From assembly GCA_013398615.1 (NCBI GenBank), contig VZSR01003803.1:10332072-10396071 (forward strand): a stretch of DNA of 64,000 bases, given 5' to 3'. A program made the position numbers and the translations under genes. This stretch comes from Brachypodius melanocephalos. Taxonomy: Eukaryota > Chordata > Aves > Passeriformes > Pycnonotidae. This document shows, piece by piece, positions 23,236 to 34,640 of this stretch (position 1 is its first letter; every line of letters starts with the position of its first letter). The notes under the pieces are model-generated. The model saw nothing but the letters and a program-made list of their open reading frames with translations. It searched no databases and was not told where the DNA came from.

Positions 23236-25384
23236 GGGGGCTTCAAGTATCAGGACTTTGTTATGTAAAAAGCCTTTCATACCTTTTCCATGTATCTTTC
23301 CTGCACCACACACAGTAACATACTTCCTGCCATGCACAGGGTAGAAGGGATACTGAATTGCTTGGCGCCTGGGGAATGACATACTATACATATGTGGGGG
23401 GAAAAAAACCCCACTTTTTGTTGACATGTCTAGGACAATCTAAGAAACTTGCATTTGGATAATCTAAATGGTGGTGTTTAAAAAGAGATCACAGGAAAAT
23501 AAAAGTGAAATTTTCTGGAACCAAAGCTACTAGAAAAAAAAAACAAAACACTAACACACATCTTTTCTGTTAAATCTCTTTGTGTGAAATTTGGCTTCAA
23601 AAACCTCAAATAGGTTCTCTTGCTTTTAAGGCGAGGGCATGGTAAGGTGAGAACAGTAGATTTGGCAAGTCTGAGAAGCAATCTATTGCTTATTTTTGTT
23701 GACCTTTGCATTCACCTTGCTGCTGAAAGAATATTTTTTCAGAATTATGCAGAGAGGAAATATGTTCATAATAAAGTCCTGACATTTTCCCTTCCTGCTC
23801 AGATTTTATCCCTAATAAAGGATGTTGCTACATGGTATAAGTACCCATGGGAGCTATAAACATAGTACTGAGTATTTTTTTCTGTTTGAGACCTTGAATC
23901 ATGTTAGGGTAGAATAAGAAATAATATATTAGAAGAAAAATGGCTTTTGATGCTACTGTTTACATGTATTATTCAATAAATGTCCCATGCAGACTTCATA
24001 AATACCCCTGGTGACACCCAGAACTTTGCCCTCTTGTATTAGTGTACAGAATCAAGGCCTTGGGAAGCAGAAAAGTCCTCCATGCAGTGAGAGGACTTGC
24101 TCCACAACCACCAGTCTGTGATGCTGAAGAGCCATCCTGTGTCCTTAGGACTGATTGTGTTAGACTCGTTACAGTCAGTGGAGAGAAACAGGACCATTTA
24201 ATGTTGCTATTCATCTTAATCAAAGGGGTCATCTGCTGTAGAAGTACTGATCACTCTCCACTGACTAGTTGTCTACGTATCTATAGAGACAGACATCTCT
24301 ATACATGTCAGTAGTGCATTTTCCTGTGGTCAAATGAGACAAATACCAATCAATCCCCAGGGATGCTGGTGGTACACTGACGTTACAAAAACAAAGTCAG
24401 CATGAGATGAATGATAAATATTGTGCTACGAGACCTGCAAAACCAGACGTCAAGATTTTGAGGCTGGGCATCCTGAATTTGCAGACATTTTCAACTTTCT
24501 GTTCCTAATGATATTCTCTATCCCTGTGAATAAAATTAGTGCTGATTTACCTCGGAATGCATTATAAAGTCTGTAAGTCTGTATAGTTTTGACAATCATC
24601 ACAGGTAGACCAGAGAAGAAGTAATGTGCCCTAGCTTTGGATCAGGACAAAAGTACCTTGCCAAGAAACAATTTACAGGGCTGTGAACCGAATAACACTT
24701 GATCATCATACTTCAACCGAGTATAGTTCATCCTGTGCAGTAACGGCCAACATTCCATTTCCAGGATTTACTAAAAGATAGGAATTATGTAACAAATGAT
24801 CGAACACCTGTTCAAATAATTATGACTTGTGAGATGAAATGCTCTGTTTAGAGAATAAAGGGTCATTCCCAGTGCTGAACCACTGTGAGGTGACCACAGC
24901 AGTGGCTCAAGAGGCTGCCCACAGAGACAGAACTCACAGCAGCTCAGCATGTTGGGCATCTCCCCAGGGGCCTGTGGGGTTTATCCATTCCACAGCATTT
25001 AACAAGGTTGAAGAGCCACAACCCTTTTTCTCCAGGAAGCCAAGGCCTGGGCATTCCTTCTGGCTGAGGCTCCCTCCATCGATATGGTGTTCTGCCTTTT
25101 ACAGCTCCAGGTGCAAAAAAGAACCAGACATGGCATATTCTGATCCTAAGCAACACAGACAGAAAATCTCAGGGACACGAGATGAGAAGAGAACAAACAC
25201 CTTACTTTAACGTGTTAACAGCTCTGTAATGTGCCTGAAGTACCTCTGAAAATAAGTGACATGAAAAAATAAAATCATTCCTTTCAGGAAAGGGACTGAA
25301 ATCTTGAAATCTGAGAATCAAGTGGAAAAAACACTCTTGAAAGGAAGCATGGTCAAAGAAAAATGCAATTTAAAGAAAACCAGA
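23236..25384. other. Unannotated sequence, 2.1 kb
   Basis: No gene accepted. The 24.8-25.2 kb part is a little richer in GC and carries a 123-codon plus-strand open frame (24839-25210) with an overlapping minus-strand frame. Neither has a recognisable motif. An inverted repeat at 24173-24266 is listed separately. Confidence 0.55.
24173..24266. repeat. Inverted repeat, 13-base arms, 68-base loop
   Basis: The left arm AGTCAGTGGAGAG (24173-24185) and right arm CTCTCCACTGACT (24254-24266) are exact reverse complements. The left arm plus seven following bases also occurs at 34621-34640. This looks like a short inverted-repeat element or the ends of a degraded one. I do not recognise the family. 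Confidence 0.8.
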
Positions 25385-25665
25385 AAATTTGAAATGCAGT
25401 GAATACAATCAAATGTACTGAGATGAAATGAGGTGCAATGAAAAGGACCAAAACTTGCCAAACTTATTCCCACTGAAATCCCAAGATCATGGAAGAAAGG
25501 TAAATAAAGAGACAGAGAAGAAACGGAAGACATGAAATTCCACAAAAAAAAAAAAAAATTACTGAAACGAAGTGAAAACAAGAAAAGCAAATGGGATGAC
25601 ATGAAGCGCAGGGAAATGGACTAAAGCTTGCCCAATTGATCCTCATTGAAATCGCAAGATCTCAT
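25385..25665 (+). repeat. Tandem duplication, 173-base period
   Basis: About 107 bases at 25385-25492 are repeated at 25558-25665. Paired landmarks are GAAATGCAGTG (25391) with GAAACGAAGTG (25564), GACCAAAACTTGCC (25446) with GACTAAAGCTTGCC (25619), and CACTGAAATCCCAAGATC with CATTGAAATCGCAAGATC. The unit is purine-rich on the plus strand. The two copies have diverged noticeably, so the duplication is old. A weaker resemblance near 25287 may be a third copy. It could be the remnant of a minisatellite or satellite array. Confidence 0.85.
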
Positions 25666-25974
25666 TCCCTTTCCTGAAAGAAAATTCTTCAAATGCATTT
25701 TTCACTTTTTGTGGATTGGATTTGTGCTGTTGGATTTTTCTACAAGTTATTGATAAGACACACATGATTTGTATTTCACGCTAATTAATCCAATAAACCA
25801 TATAAGGTAATTATTGTTAGCAGCCTAAGTTAGTTTATCTTCTAGATACGTACATTAAGGAAAAAATAAGAAACCACCATCAGGTGTATTCCTTTAGTTA
25901 AGAGTACATTAGACAGAAACTGTGGTACTCTTAAACATGGCACATATTGAAGCAAATACTTGGAAATAGATGGT

Positions 25975-26236
25975 CTCAGTAGACTAGTGCAGAAGAAAAT
26001 GAATGGGCAGAAATAGGAACATGGGAGGTTGAGTTTAGGAGAAAGAAAATTATTATAATGGTGAAGGAGCCGGAACACTGAAATAGATTGTTTGGGGATG
26101 CTGTGAAATCTGCATAACTAGGATATTTAAGATTACCTAGATAAATATAGGTCAGGAGTGATTTAGGCAGAAATAATTGTGCCCAGGGACAGGATGTACT
26201 ACATGACTTCCCTTTGTGAATTATGTCATTATATCT
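25975..26236 (+). mobile_element. Old CR1 LINE 3' tail
   Basis: The blocks 'gccggaacactgaaatagat', 'ggggatgctgtgaaatctgc', 'ggatatttaagattacctag', 'ataaatataggtcaggagtg' and 'ggacaggatgtactacatga' follow the CR1 tail seen across turtles, crocodilians and birds. In that tail the order is '...CTGGAACAGG...GAGGCTGTGGAATCTCC...GACTAGATGACC'. Divergence is clearly higher than in the other tails here, and the terminal octamer is not the TGATTCTATG type. This is an older subfamily than the avian-type copies elsewhere in the window. Confidence 0.8.
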
Positions 26237-29200
26237 CTCTTTATTGATGACCTTCAGGGAGTCCAGGAATCATGGAAGTATGGAGAACGACTGCTCCTAT
26301 TGACAGTTTTACCAGTATAGTTGCAGTTTAATTTAATGGTGCCTTTCTTGGAACATGTCTACAGAAGACTCTGACAGAATTTCTGGGGTTTTATAAGCAC
26401 TTTGGAAAGGAACACTAATTTTTACAAGAGAGTAATCAGAAATTTTGGCAAAAAATTTGAAGAGTTTATGCTTTTTTATATATGTTTTTTAAAAACTACA
26501 GTCATTCTCTTAATGTAAGAATTTCAGGGATGAGTCTCATCAAGGACTTCAAAAGCACTTTGGGTGAGATTTGAAACTTGTTTATGACAGCATAAATTTT
26601 CATATTACTTTCTAATGGCCTTCATGTCAGGCTTTTTGTGTGCTGTTCATGTAGGGACTGCTATTTTCGTACTAGGAATGAACACACAGTATGACAAATA
26701 TTCCTTTTACCTTGGTTAAAGGAAGTTTTTTCCATGTCCACAGTCAGGTGCATGTGTCCAACACCACGTTCTTGGGCTGTGTTGAAGAAAGTTGTGATAT
26801 ATATCTTGAATCAAATCTGCCTGCCTAAGTGACTGCAAGAGACTTTGAATATTTTGGCTGTTAAGAGATCATGATACATCTTATGAAAAGAAAAGCTTTG
26901 TTATCAAAATACTGCTAGCCACACAGAAAAAACATCAAACCCTCTTACCTTGTTTCTTTAAATGTATCTCAGACTGAATTTAATGGTGCTGCTATTTTTT
27001 CTCAGACATATTTCAGACTACACCCACTTTGCCTGACATAGACAACCCCCTTAAAAACACAAAAAGAATTTTAAAAATTGTCTGCAATTGAGCCCATTAA
27101 TATTTGTTATCTTAACATGTCAAGACTAGAAGTCTGAAAACATGTAAGTGCTGATTAAGATTGCTACATAAATGAGCATTTTCCCTCCTTCCCTATGCCT
27201 TTAGGTGGGTCTTTCCCCAGCTTCTCTCCCCCTACCAAATTCAGTTACTTGCTGAATTTTTTAAACTAGAGACACCTGTTCTCAATGCATTTTAAGAAAA
27301 TAGTTTTTATTTTTTTAAAAAACCACAGAAGTAAGAATTACAGTAAGATGAAGTACCTGGAGTGTCCAGACTTAAAACCAGTGTAACTTAAAGGTGCTTT
27401 TAGGAAGAATATTAGAGAACTATGGGAATAATTATTGTTGAAGAAGGCATAAACATCATGAATTTGAGAGTAGATGGTTTCAGACTCTGTATAGCATTTT
27501 CAAAGTTTCTCTGCAGTTCAGGAGAGTTGCTGTTATCTCTTCAGATACCTTGTTGATATCTTTCCCATAAGAGGAAGAAAATTTGATAAAATACATACTT
27601 CCAAGTAGCAGTGTTGTTCAAAGATGCATTTATCTTCTACTATTTCTGATAGTGAGCCAGTGAGTAATCATGCCTTGAAAATTGGATGGTTGTTCTTCAA
27701 CAAAATCCAGAGGTGTACAGGAGGAGCCCCAGGGTAAACACAACCTATTGGTTGCTGAAGGCACAGCCTGTGACACTGGGGATCACAGCCTAAGGGTTTC
27801 AAAATTCCTTTCTTCAGAGATGGTTTTTGCAGCCAGAGCTTTGAATGTCTGCCTGCCTCCCTGTGGCTTGTTCTTGAGTAACACTCAACACCTGTGCCTA
27901 CTGTGAAATTACAATTTCAGTCAGGTTGCAGGAGCTAGGCAAGTGATGACAGAATGTTACTTATGGTTTTGAAGCAGTGACAGGGAGACACCTTTAATGT
28001 GTATAAGTGATGCAGGGAAGAGGTAAAAGCCAAAGACTGTGAGGGAAAGACAGCTTTGTTTAAAGATTTCTTCTGACAAAAAAAACCTGGGGAGTGGTTA
28101 CCATGAGGAGTGGTGGGTTCTTCATCTTTTTGGATATTGAGAGTCTGTATACTTTATTTCAGGTAAATAATGAGAAGCAGAATTGTGGGGAGTGCTATAG
28201 AAAAGTTGGAATAGGGTATCATATATCTTATTCTGGCTTTACTTAATGCACAGGTAACAACTGCTCACTTACTGCATGCCTCTCAAGTCTGCTTGTCACA
28301 TGCTTCTGATAAACAGCTGAAGGTTTTTTGTAAACTGGAGTATTTTCTGCCAATATATCAAATACAGATCCAGCCTCTTCTCCAATAGTCCCTATAAGTG
28401 AGTTGGGTTAGTAAATCGAGGTGCATGGGCTTGCAACAGCCATGAGTCTTCCTAAGTGCATTTGCTGGAATCACAGAAAAACTACTACAGGCATTCTAAA
28501 CCATATCAAACGTAATATAAGGATCAGGATTTCTTTCTTCATGGGGAGAAAGAGGGTTTTGATGCTTATATTTCAGTAAAAGCTACTCTTGTTGTTTCGT
28601 TGTAGTCTTGATAGTTAAAGTTTCTTAGCTGCAGTCTGAACATAGTGCATATAGATTTACACTTGACTAATGGCATTGTTATGCCATCTTCATGCCAACT
28701 GTTCATGGAGTTGCACTATAAACTGCTACCAGCTCACTGCATTTGTCTGTATTATAGATATTCTAGACAGATTACACTTAGGTTGCCTTTCCTCCTGCCC
28801 ACCCCTTCTCAATACTCCACTTTTAAAGGGTTTTTTTGGGTTACTTCTCCTAGAATAGCATTTGAACATTTATGTAATAAGGAGCAAATAGTTTAATAAT
28901 TTATCATTTTTTCAGTCATACTGAAGTTCACAGTCTATCAACAGTAATGCCAGTTAGAGTGAACTTCAATAACCATTTGATTCTTATCAGTAAATACTGA
29001 CGAAGCTTGTAACTCAGTAACTAGTATAGTTTGTGTCAAACAAAATGGGCAGTTGGTTTGACAAAACAAACTACAGTATTAAACCACAGCCAGTTATCTC
29101 TCCTTGTATATTTCTCCTTAGATTTATAATCTTTTAGAGATCCAGTTGCAAGTGATTTTTTAATTTTTTTTTTTTTTCACTGAAGTCTACAATAGGATGT

Positions 29201-30059
29201 AGGGTATTTTTAAAACAGATGTTCTTTGAACAATTTAGTTAGCTCCAGTTACTGATAAGAAATGGTTGAAACTCCTGATTGCTTTGTAGAAAATATTTCT
29301 GAAGAAACAGAAACAGGTGTTTCTGCCTACAAAGTAGTCTTGTTTACCTCTTATAAAATAAGTATGTAGAAAAAATATCCTTGTCACCTGCTCAGTGTTG
29401 AAGGTTTAGTATATTTTATTGGTGCTTTTTAAAAATTCTTTTCATTGTTTTGGACAACTCTCAAAGGTTCACTAGAGCTGTTTAACAGCAAAATAATGCC
29501 TCCAGAGCAACTGGGCAACCACTGGACAGGGCCTAGTCTGAATATTAATGTGTGTTTATTCCATAGCCCTTTGCTAGGACATTTGCAGAAACAATGACAT
29601 GATTTTACTTGGAGGCAAAGGCAAGAGTAAGGTACTATTGCTATGACCTGCATATGGACCAAAAGGGGCTTCTGAAGCCCTGGTTTGTTCTCTCAGCTGA
29701 CACTGAGCACAACAAGGAAAGGCTTTACAGGTTTATTTGCAAATGAGAAAGTGTAATCCGCCCTGTCTTAACCTACTTTGATTGTATGGTGTTATAACAC
29801 CTCTTGTTTCTTTTTTCCTCTGAGATAAGTCTACTCATCCTTCTTCATGGGTTTCTGGGACTTTTGATCTATTTGCTGTTCTTGTGTTTTGCCTCTCCTT
29901 ACTTTCAGAAACCAAGAGACAGCAGAACAGAGGTTTCTTTCTACCACACTGTTCACTGCCATATCCATATGGGAAGTGCATAGAGCAGCTTTTGAAGTGA
30001 TGCTTTTTCCTCTCTATTCTGCAACATAAAGAGATTTGGTTTTCTTCTGCATAAATTAG
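26237..30059. other. Unannotated AT-rich sequence, 3.8 kb
   Basis: No gene or clear transposon. Around 28080-28150 the phrase 'gaggagtggtgggttcttca' resembles part of an old CR1 tail but is too short to call. No coding or RNA signal was found. Confidence 0.6.
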
Positions 30060-31154
30060 GCTGTACGTCTTGGGGATGGTTTATTATCCCATCCATTTTG
30101 GGGGTCTTTGATCTGTTTTGTTTTGTTGTGTGCTCAGGGGTGGCGGCTGTCCCTGCCCCACCCTCCATCCTCCCTGACTGTCTGATGAAAGGAAGCTGAG
30201 CTTGGGTGTCTGGGGAGAGTTGGGAGCGAGGCAAGAGGCAGTCTCCTCTCTTCCAGCAGGTTGTTTTACTGGAGAGGCATGGCCAGTATCTCTGACCAGG
30301 GATCCTGCTCTTTCCATGGGTTTTGCCTGCTTCTTTTTGTTTTCTTTCCTGCTTCAGCACTGTGACTGAGCTTGCTGGTTGGGCTTCTTCTGCTGCTCTG
30401 CTGTCAGGGAGCCCAGAGCCAGTGGGTGTCCCACCAGGACCCAGGACCACCCGGATTTCCTGCTGGGGGGCTGCCCCCACCCTCCGTAGAGCCTGGATCC
30501 GTAGGACCAGCCAGCGCTGGGAGAAAAGCCCAAGGACATTTTACTGCATTCTGGAGCCGGACTCCTACTGCCCAATCCCCACCATGCCTCCGCCATTGCT
30601 CCGGGTCTGTGCTACACGGTAGTTTTCACCCTCTGCCTGCCAGAGGTTCTACCATTCCAGTTTGCTTCTCCAGAGGATCCTTGCTACGGCTCCTTTTGCT
30701 ATCCAGAGGGGCACCGGGATCCGCCGCCTCTGGAGGTTCTTCTCCACCCCCTCCTGCCGGCTGCTTCCACCATCACCATGTGCTCCCCGAGCCCGCACCA
30801 CAGCGCCCCCTGCAGCCGTGGAGGAATCACCGCACCTGCCCTGCCCGCCAGGAGCCACCAGCGCCCCTGCCGGCTGTGAGCGGAACTGCACCGAAGGGGA
30901 AAGTGCCTGCGGTCGAGCAGGTCGGCACTGGGATCCTGGTGCTGTTTGCTGTTAATGCCAGAGTTGTTGTTGTTGTTTGCTTTATTACACATTCTAGTAA
31001 AGAACTGTTATTCCTCTTCATGTATGTTTGCTTGAGACTCCCTTAATTTCAAAACTATAATAATGTGAAGGGAAGGGGATCATATTTTTCCATTTCAAGG
31101 GGGGGTCCTGCTTTCCTTAGCAGACACCTGCTGTAACATTTTAAAACTAAGACA
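30060..31154 (+). mobile_element. GC-rich endogenous-retrovirus LTR (probable solo LTR)
   Basis: The 3' part closely follows a long avian LTR that I associate with passerine genomes. It has a GTTGTTGTTGTTG run (30966), then 'gtaaagaactgttattcctc', 'aaaactataataatgtgaag', 'tccatttcaagggggggtcc' and 'cttagcagacacctg', ending at ...AACTAAGACA (31154). The internal part, rich in GC and CpG (about 30110-30960), fits the same family. The 5' edge is uncertain, because similarity becomes clear only from about 30060-30130. No gag or pol sequence follows, which suggests a solo LTR. Overlapping GC-rich open frames, including a 224-codon one, are not genes. Confidence 0.72.
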
Positions 31155-31194
31155 CTCTGGTGTAAAATTTTTGAGAAGTTTAAGATCCGTATTT

Positions 31195-31285
31195 TTTTCT
31201 GATGAGTATCTGCAATGAGTCGAACTCAGGTTATTTGGGAACTGAGACAGTATGCTCACCACCCAACCAAAACCATTCCAATTTT
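31195..31285 (-). mobile_element. tRNA-derived SINE relic, MIR-like
   Basis: On the minus strand an A-box-like TGGGTGGTGAGC (31254-31265) lies about 26 bases upstream of a B-box-like GAGTTCGACTC (31217-31227). Then come CATTGCAGATACTCATCAG, which follows the MIR order of CCTGGGTTCGAATCCTGGC then CACTTACTAG. It cannot be a working tRNA, because the T stem and acceptor stem do not pair. It sits 40 bases beyond the end of the LTR, so a link to a retroviral primer-binding site was considered and judged less likely. Confidence 0.5.
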
Positions 31286-34200
31286 GAACGGTCCTAATTT
31301 ACACTCAGAATAGATTATTGGAAATTATCTAACAAAGAACTTTGAGTAGTGACTGGACCACTTAAAAAACTCCATGATCTGCTAGGGGATAATTTGTGAG
31401 GATATAGTATAAAATAAAGCAATCTCCATAACAGCCACAGTCAGTTTTCCTATTTGGTATGTGTTTTGTTACGTTGCTACGGTGAAACAGCCAAGCTAGA
31501 ATAGCAGTAGCAGGAAAGGTACAGATGCTTCTGTTTAGCATAGTTCTGCAGAGCTCACCAAATTGTGCATCAGCTACAGCAGCAGGAGATCACTCAATTT
31601 TTTTTTTTTCAGTGTTTTTCCAAATGTCTCAGAAAGAGGCTGCTAATATTTTGCAGTTTCCTTAGAGAAATCATCTCTGAGGTCTAGGTATCCTCTCTGG
31701 TACCACAAAGGAAATACCATATTATTGGGTCCCAGCAGTGCAGAGAGCAGCAAGCATCCCATCATTTCCTGTTGCTGTCACTTGCTGCAGAGAAGTGATG
31801 CTGACAGGTTACTGTAGAGAGCTGTTGGTAAGCCTATTTGATTTTCAATTTTCTTATACTACGTGCAGCATAGCTGGGTACCCTGCAGTCTCTTCTGTGA
31901 ATAATTGCAGTGAGTTTCATAGATGAATTAGAACGTAAAGATCCATCTCAAAGGATGAGATGTAACTGAAGAAGAAGGAATGATTGCATTTAAGAAAGGA
32001 GGTTTTAGTGCATATGACTGTGGGATGCTGTGACCTGGAGGCTGTTTTTTCACTGCCTGTTGATAAATATGTCTGCTGAGGCCACTAAGGGCACAAAAAA
32101 GTATCAACATGAAGGAGAGGGCAGGAGACCAAACCACCCCTCTTTCTCCTGCTGAAAGCAAGGGGCACATTCCACCTTTATCTCTGCAGAGGATTTGGTT
32201 TCTTAACTGCATGCTGTTATAATTTCTGAGAGCATATGCATTCTGCTTGCTGCACTGTATGAGCCCTCTGAGCTTCATGTTTGCTGTAGAGATATTTTTT
32301 CTTCCTGGTGGCTAAAAGTCAGGTTACAGAGTCTGAGCAACAATTTCACTGCCTATGTCTACCATGCATCACTTGGTGACCTGGTCTTTTGGTGAACTCC
32401 CATTCTCGGGGGCCTCTTGATGACCTCCATCGTGCCAAGAGGGGTCTCTCTCTGTCCATGCTTGTTGTCTTGAAGATGTACAGCAGATGCCTCTTACGAG
32501 GTGCTATTATGATGGGCCATTGCTATTAACATTTGCTTCTCTGCCCCATCTTTGACCTTACACTACTGTGCATTTTTAAGACTATAATCATGTCAGAAGG
32601 CTGATGTCATTGCAGGACAAAACAGTGGAAAAAATGGGGTCAGAGTGAAAGCTTTTATTCCAGTATAAATATCTGAAATAACACAGGCACTCCTAAGTCT
32701 TGACAATGCATTTCTCTTTCCATGTGTTTCCTTTTCTTTTTAATAAAACATGCTCTGTTCCCAAATTCCTGCTTCTGTGATCAAAGTGTTAGAATTGGAT
32801 GAGCTACATGTTAACCTCCTGAAAGATTAATGATCCTCTAACACAGATTTTAATGGCTCATTAGTGTAAAAGGAAGGGTTGCTGGACTGGTGGGACATAA
32901 ACATTATTCATACTCAAAAATAATATCTTGCTCTGAGTTCACTTGCTAACTCCCTCTTGGCAAAAAGGGCAAAGCGCAGCCATTAAAAGATAGAAACCAA
33001 GAAAACACAGACAAGTGCTTCTGACATGAGTGATATGCAGGCAAGCTCATCACTGAAGGAGATTGTTTTACAGGTCTGAGTGGGTGCAACTCTCTGGGAT
33101 TAAGTAGAACTACTTGTCTTTACAGGAGCAGAGAATGTAAGATCAAATGTTTAATAGTTTGATACACAGTACAGAGAAAACAAGTCTACATCCATCACTT
33201 AATTTTATTGAACATTTAAAATATTCACGTTTTCTGATGCCTCCAGCTCACATTGCGATAACAATGTGGAATAGAAACAATGAGATCGTCTAAAAATGAA
33301 GCATTGGAGATGGTTTGAATTTGAACTCTTTGCTTTGTCTGTTTCTCCTGTGGGCACCCTCTGTGTATATCTGACTCAAGTCCCTTTGGCAGAGATATGG
33401 GTGTAGCTGTTTTAAAGCCTGCATTGCCTGTAACCACTGAGGAGCTAATTACCACTGGCTATGCACCAGGAGCTGGTGTAGAAGAGTTTGTTTGGCATTG
33501 CTCTCTGCTGAGAGCTGCCTGAGTTAACCTGGTTACTTCTCTGATATCACAGTTCAACTCTAGAGACACCCTTGTAACATTTCCTCTGGCACTTTGGAAG
33601 AGGTACTTATATGTTTGACACTTCCTTTGACATTTTGAGGCAACTGGGGGAGAAAAGGTGCCCTGCCGAGCTGAGCTGTAAGTGCCTCTGAAGTGGGAAT
33701 AGGGGTGTGGTATCGCTGTGCTAGCAAGATGTACCTAAGAGTGTTCATGTCTTGAATTACTTTAAATTGTAATTCATTCAGGAGTAATTAATTTTTGGGC
33801 TTACTGATATGATTCAGTTTAGAAATTACTAATTTGGGTTTTACCTGCATTTAGACCGGCGATCTTGATTAAATAGTTCTTCCCTCATTTCTAGTCCAGT
33901 GATTCATTCAGAAAGAGTTTTGCTAATATCAGTAAGTATCTAAAAATGCAATAATTCATTTTTAGTACAGTCAATAATGGCAGATCATGATGAAGGCTCA
34001 ACAATTCTTTTTCTCTACCTCCCCCAGTGAATCTACATTTTTTTTACATATTCTCTTTAATAACTGAGGCAGTATGCCTTTGTCATGTGAATATTTACGC
34101 TGAAAGGGTTTTTGTTGAAAAGCTACTTCTAATTGACAGTACTGCCCCTTTTACATACTTACATTATCTGCTGACTTTTTTTTCCTTTCTGCTGGTCTTC

Positions 34201-34620
34201 CACTACAAATTTCAAGTATTTGTAGCTCTGCTTCATGTTTCTTCCTCAAGGTAGATAACAGATGCAGACAATAATTTATGGTGGGTTAAGAACCTTTCTT
34301 TAACCCCTAATGACTGATATAATTGATATGTCTGAGGCAGTTTCAAAACAAATACAGTTAACTCATGCAAAAAGTCTCCCTGAATTTTTTTTTCTATCCT
34401 TTTCATTTCAAGGATCAGTAATAGCAGAAGTTGCAGGTAAATAACTGGTTCTTTAAAAAAAGAGTTCATGATAGGGAAGAATGCTTTTTTGAGAAATTGT
34501 AGTAGGATACAGGCTGACACATAGAGAGCCAGTGAAAGGAGGAGGCAATGCATTTTTCTGACCAAATTCATATTTCTTGTAGTTTCTTACACCTAAGTTG
34601 GCTGTTGAACCTTGTTTTGT

Positions 34621-34640
34621 AGTCAGTGGAGAGAAACAGG
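34621..34640 (+). repeat. Second copy of a 20-base repeat
   Basis: These 20 bases are identical to 24173-24192 (AGTCAGTGGAGAG then AAACAGG). Similarity does not clearly continue on either side. They may belong to one unrecognised interspersed family. Confidence 0.8.

Noticed and set aside
24839..25210. 123-codon open frame
   Set aside because: No recognised domain, an overlapping antisense frame of similar length, and no splice or promoter context.
28080..28150. Possible old CR1 tail (phrase GAGGAGTGGTGGGTTCTTCATC)
   Set aside because: Only one block of the tail is recognisable, with no collinear second block on either side.
30372..31046. 224-codon plus-strand open frame with an apparent hydrophobic N-terminus
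   Set aside because: It lies wholly in the GC-rich LTR, has equally long competing frames on both strands, and is proline/serine-rich as expected from GC-rich non-coding DNA.
31155..31290. Retroviral primer-binding site after the LTR at 31154
   Set aside because: A primer-binding site should begin within a few bases of the LTR end and match a tRNA 3' terminus starting TGG. The tRNA-like match here is 60 bases away and contains internal promoter boxes, not the 3' end.
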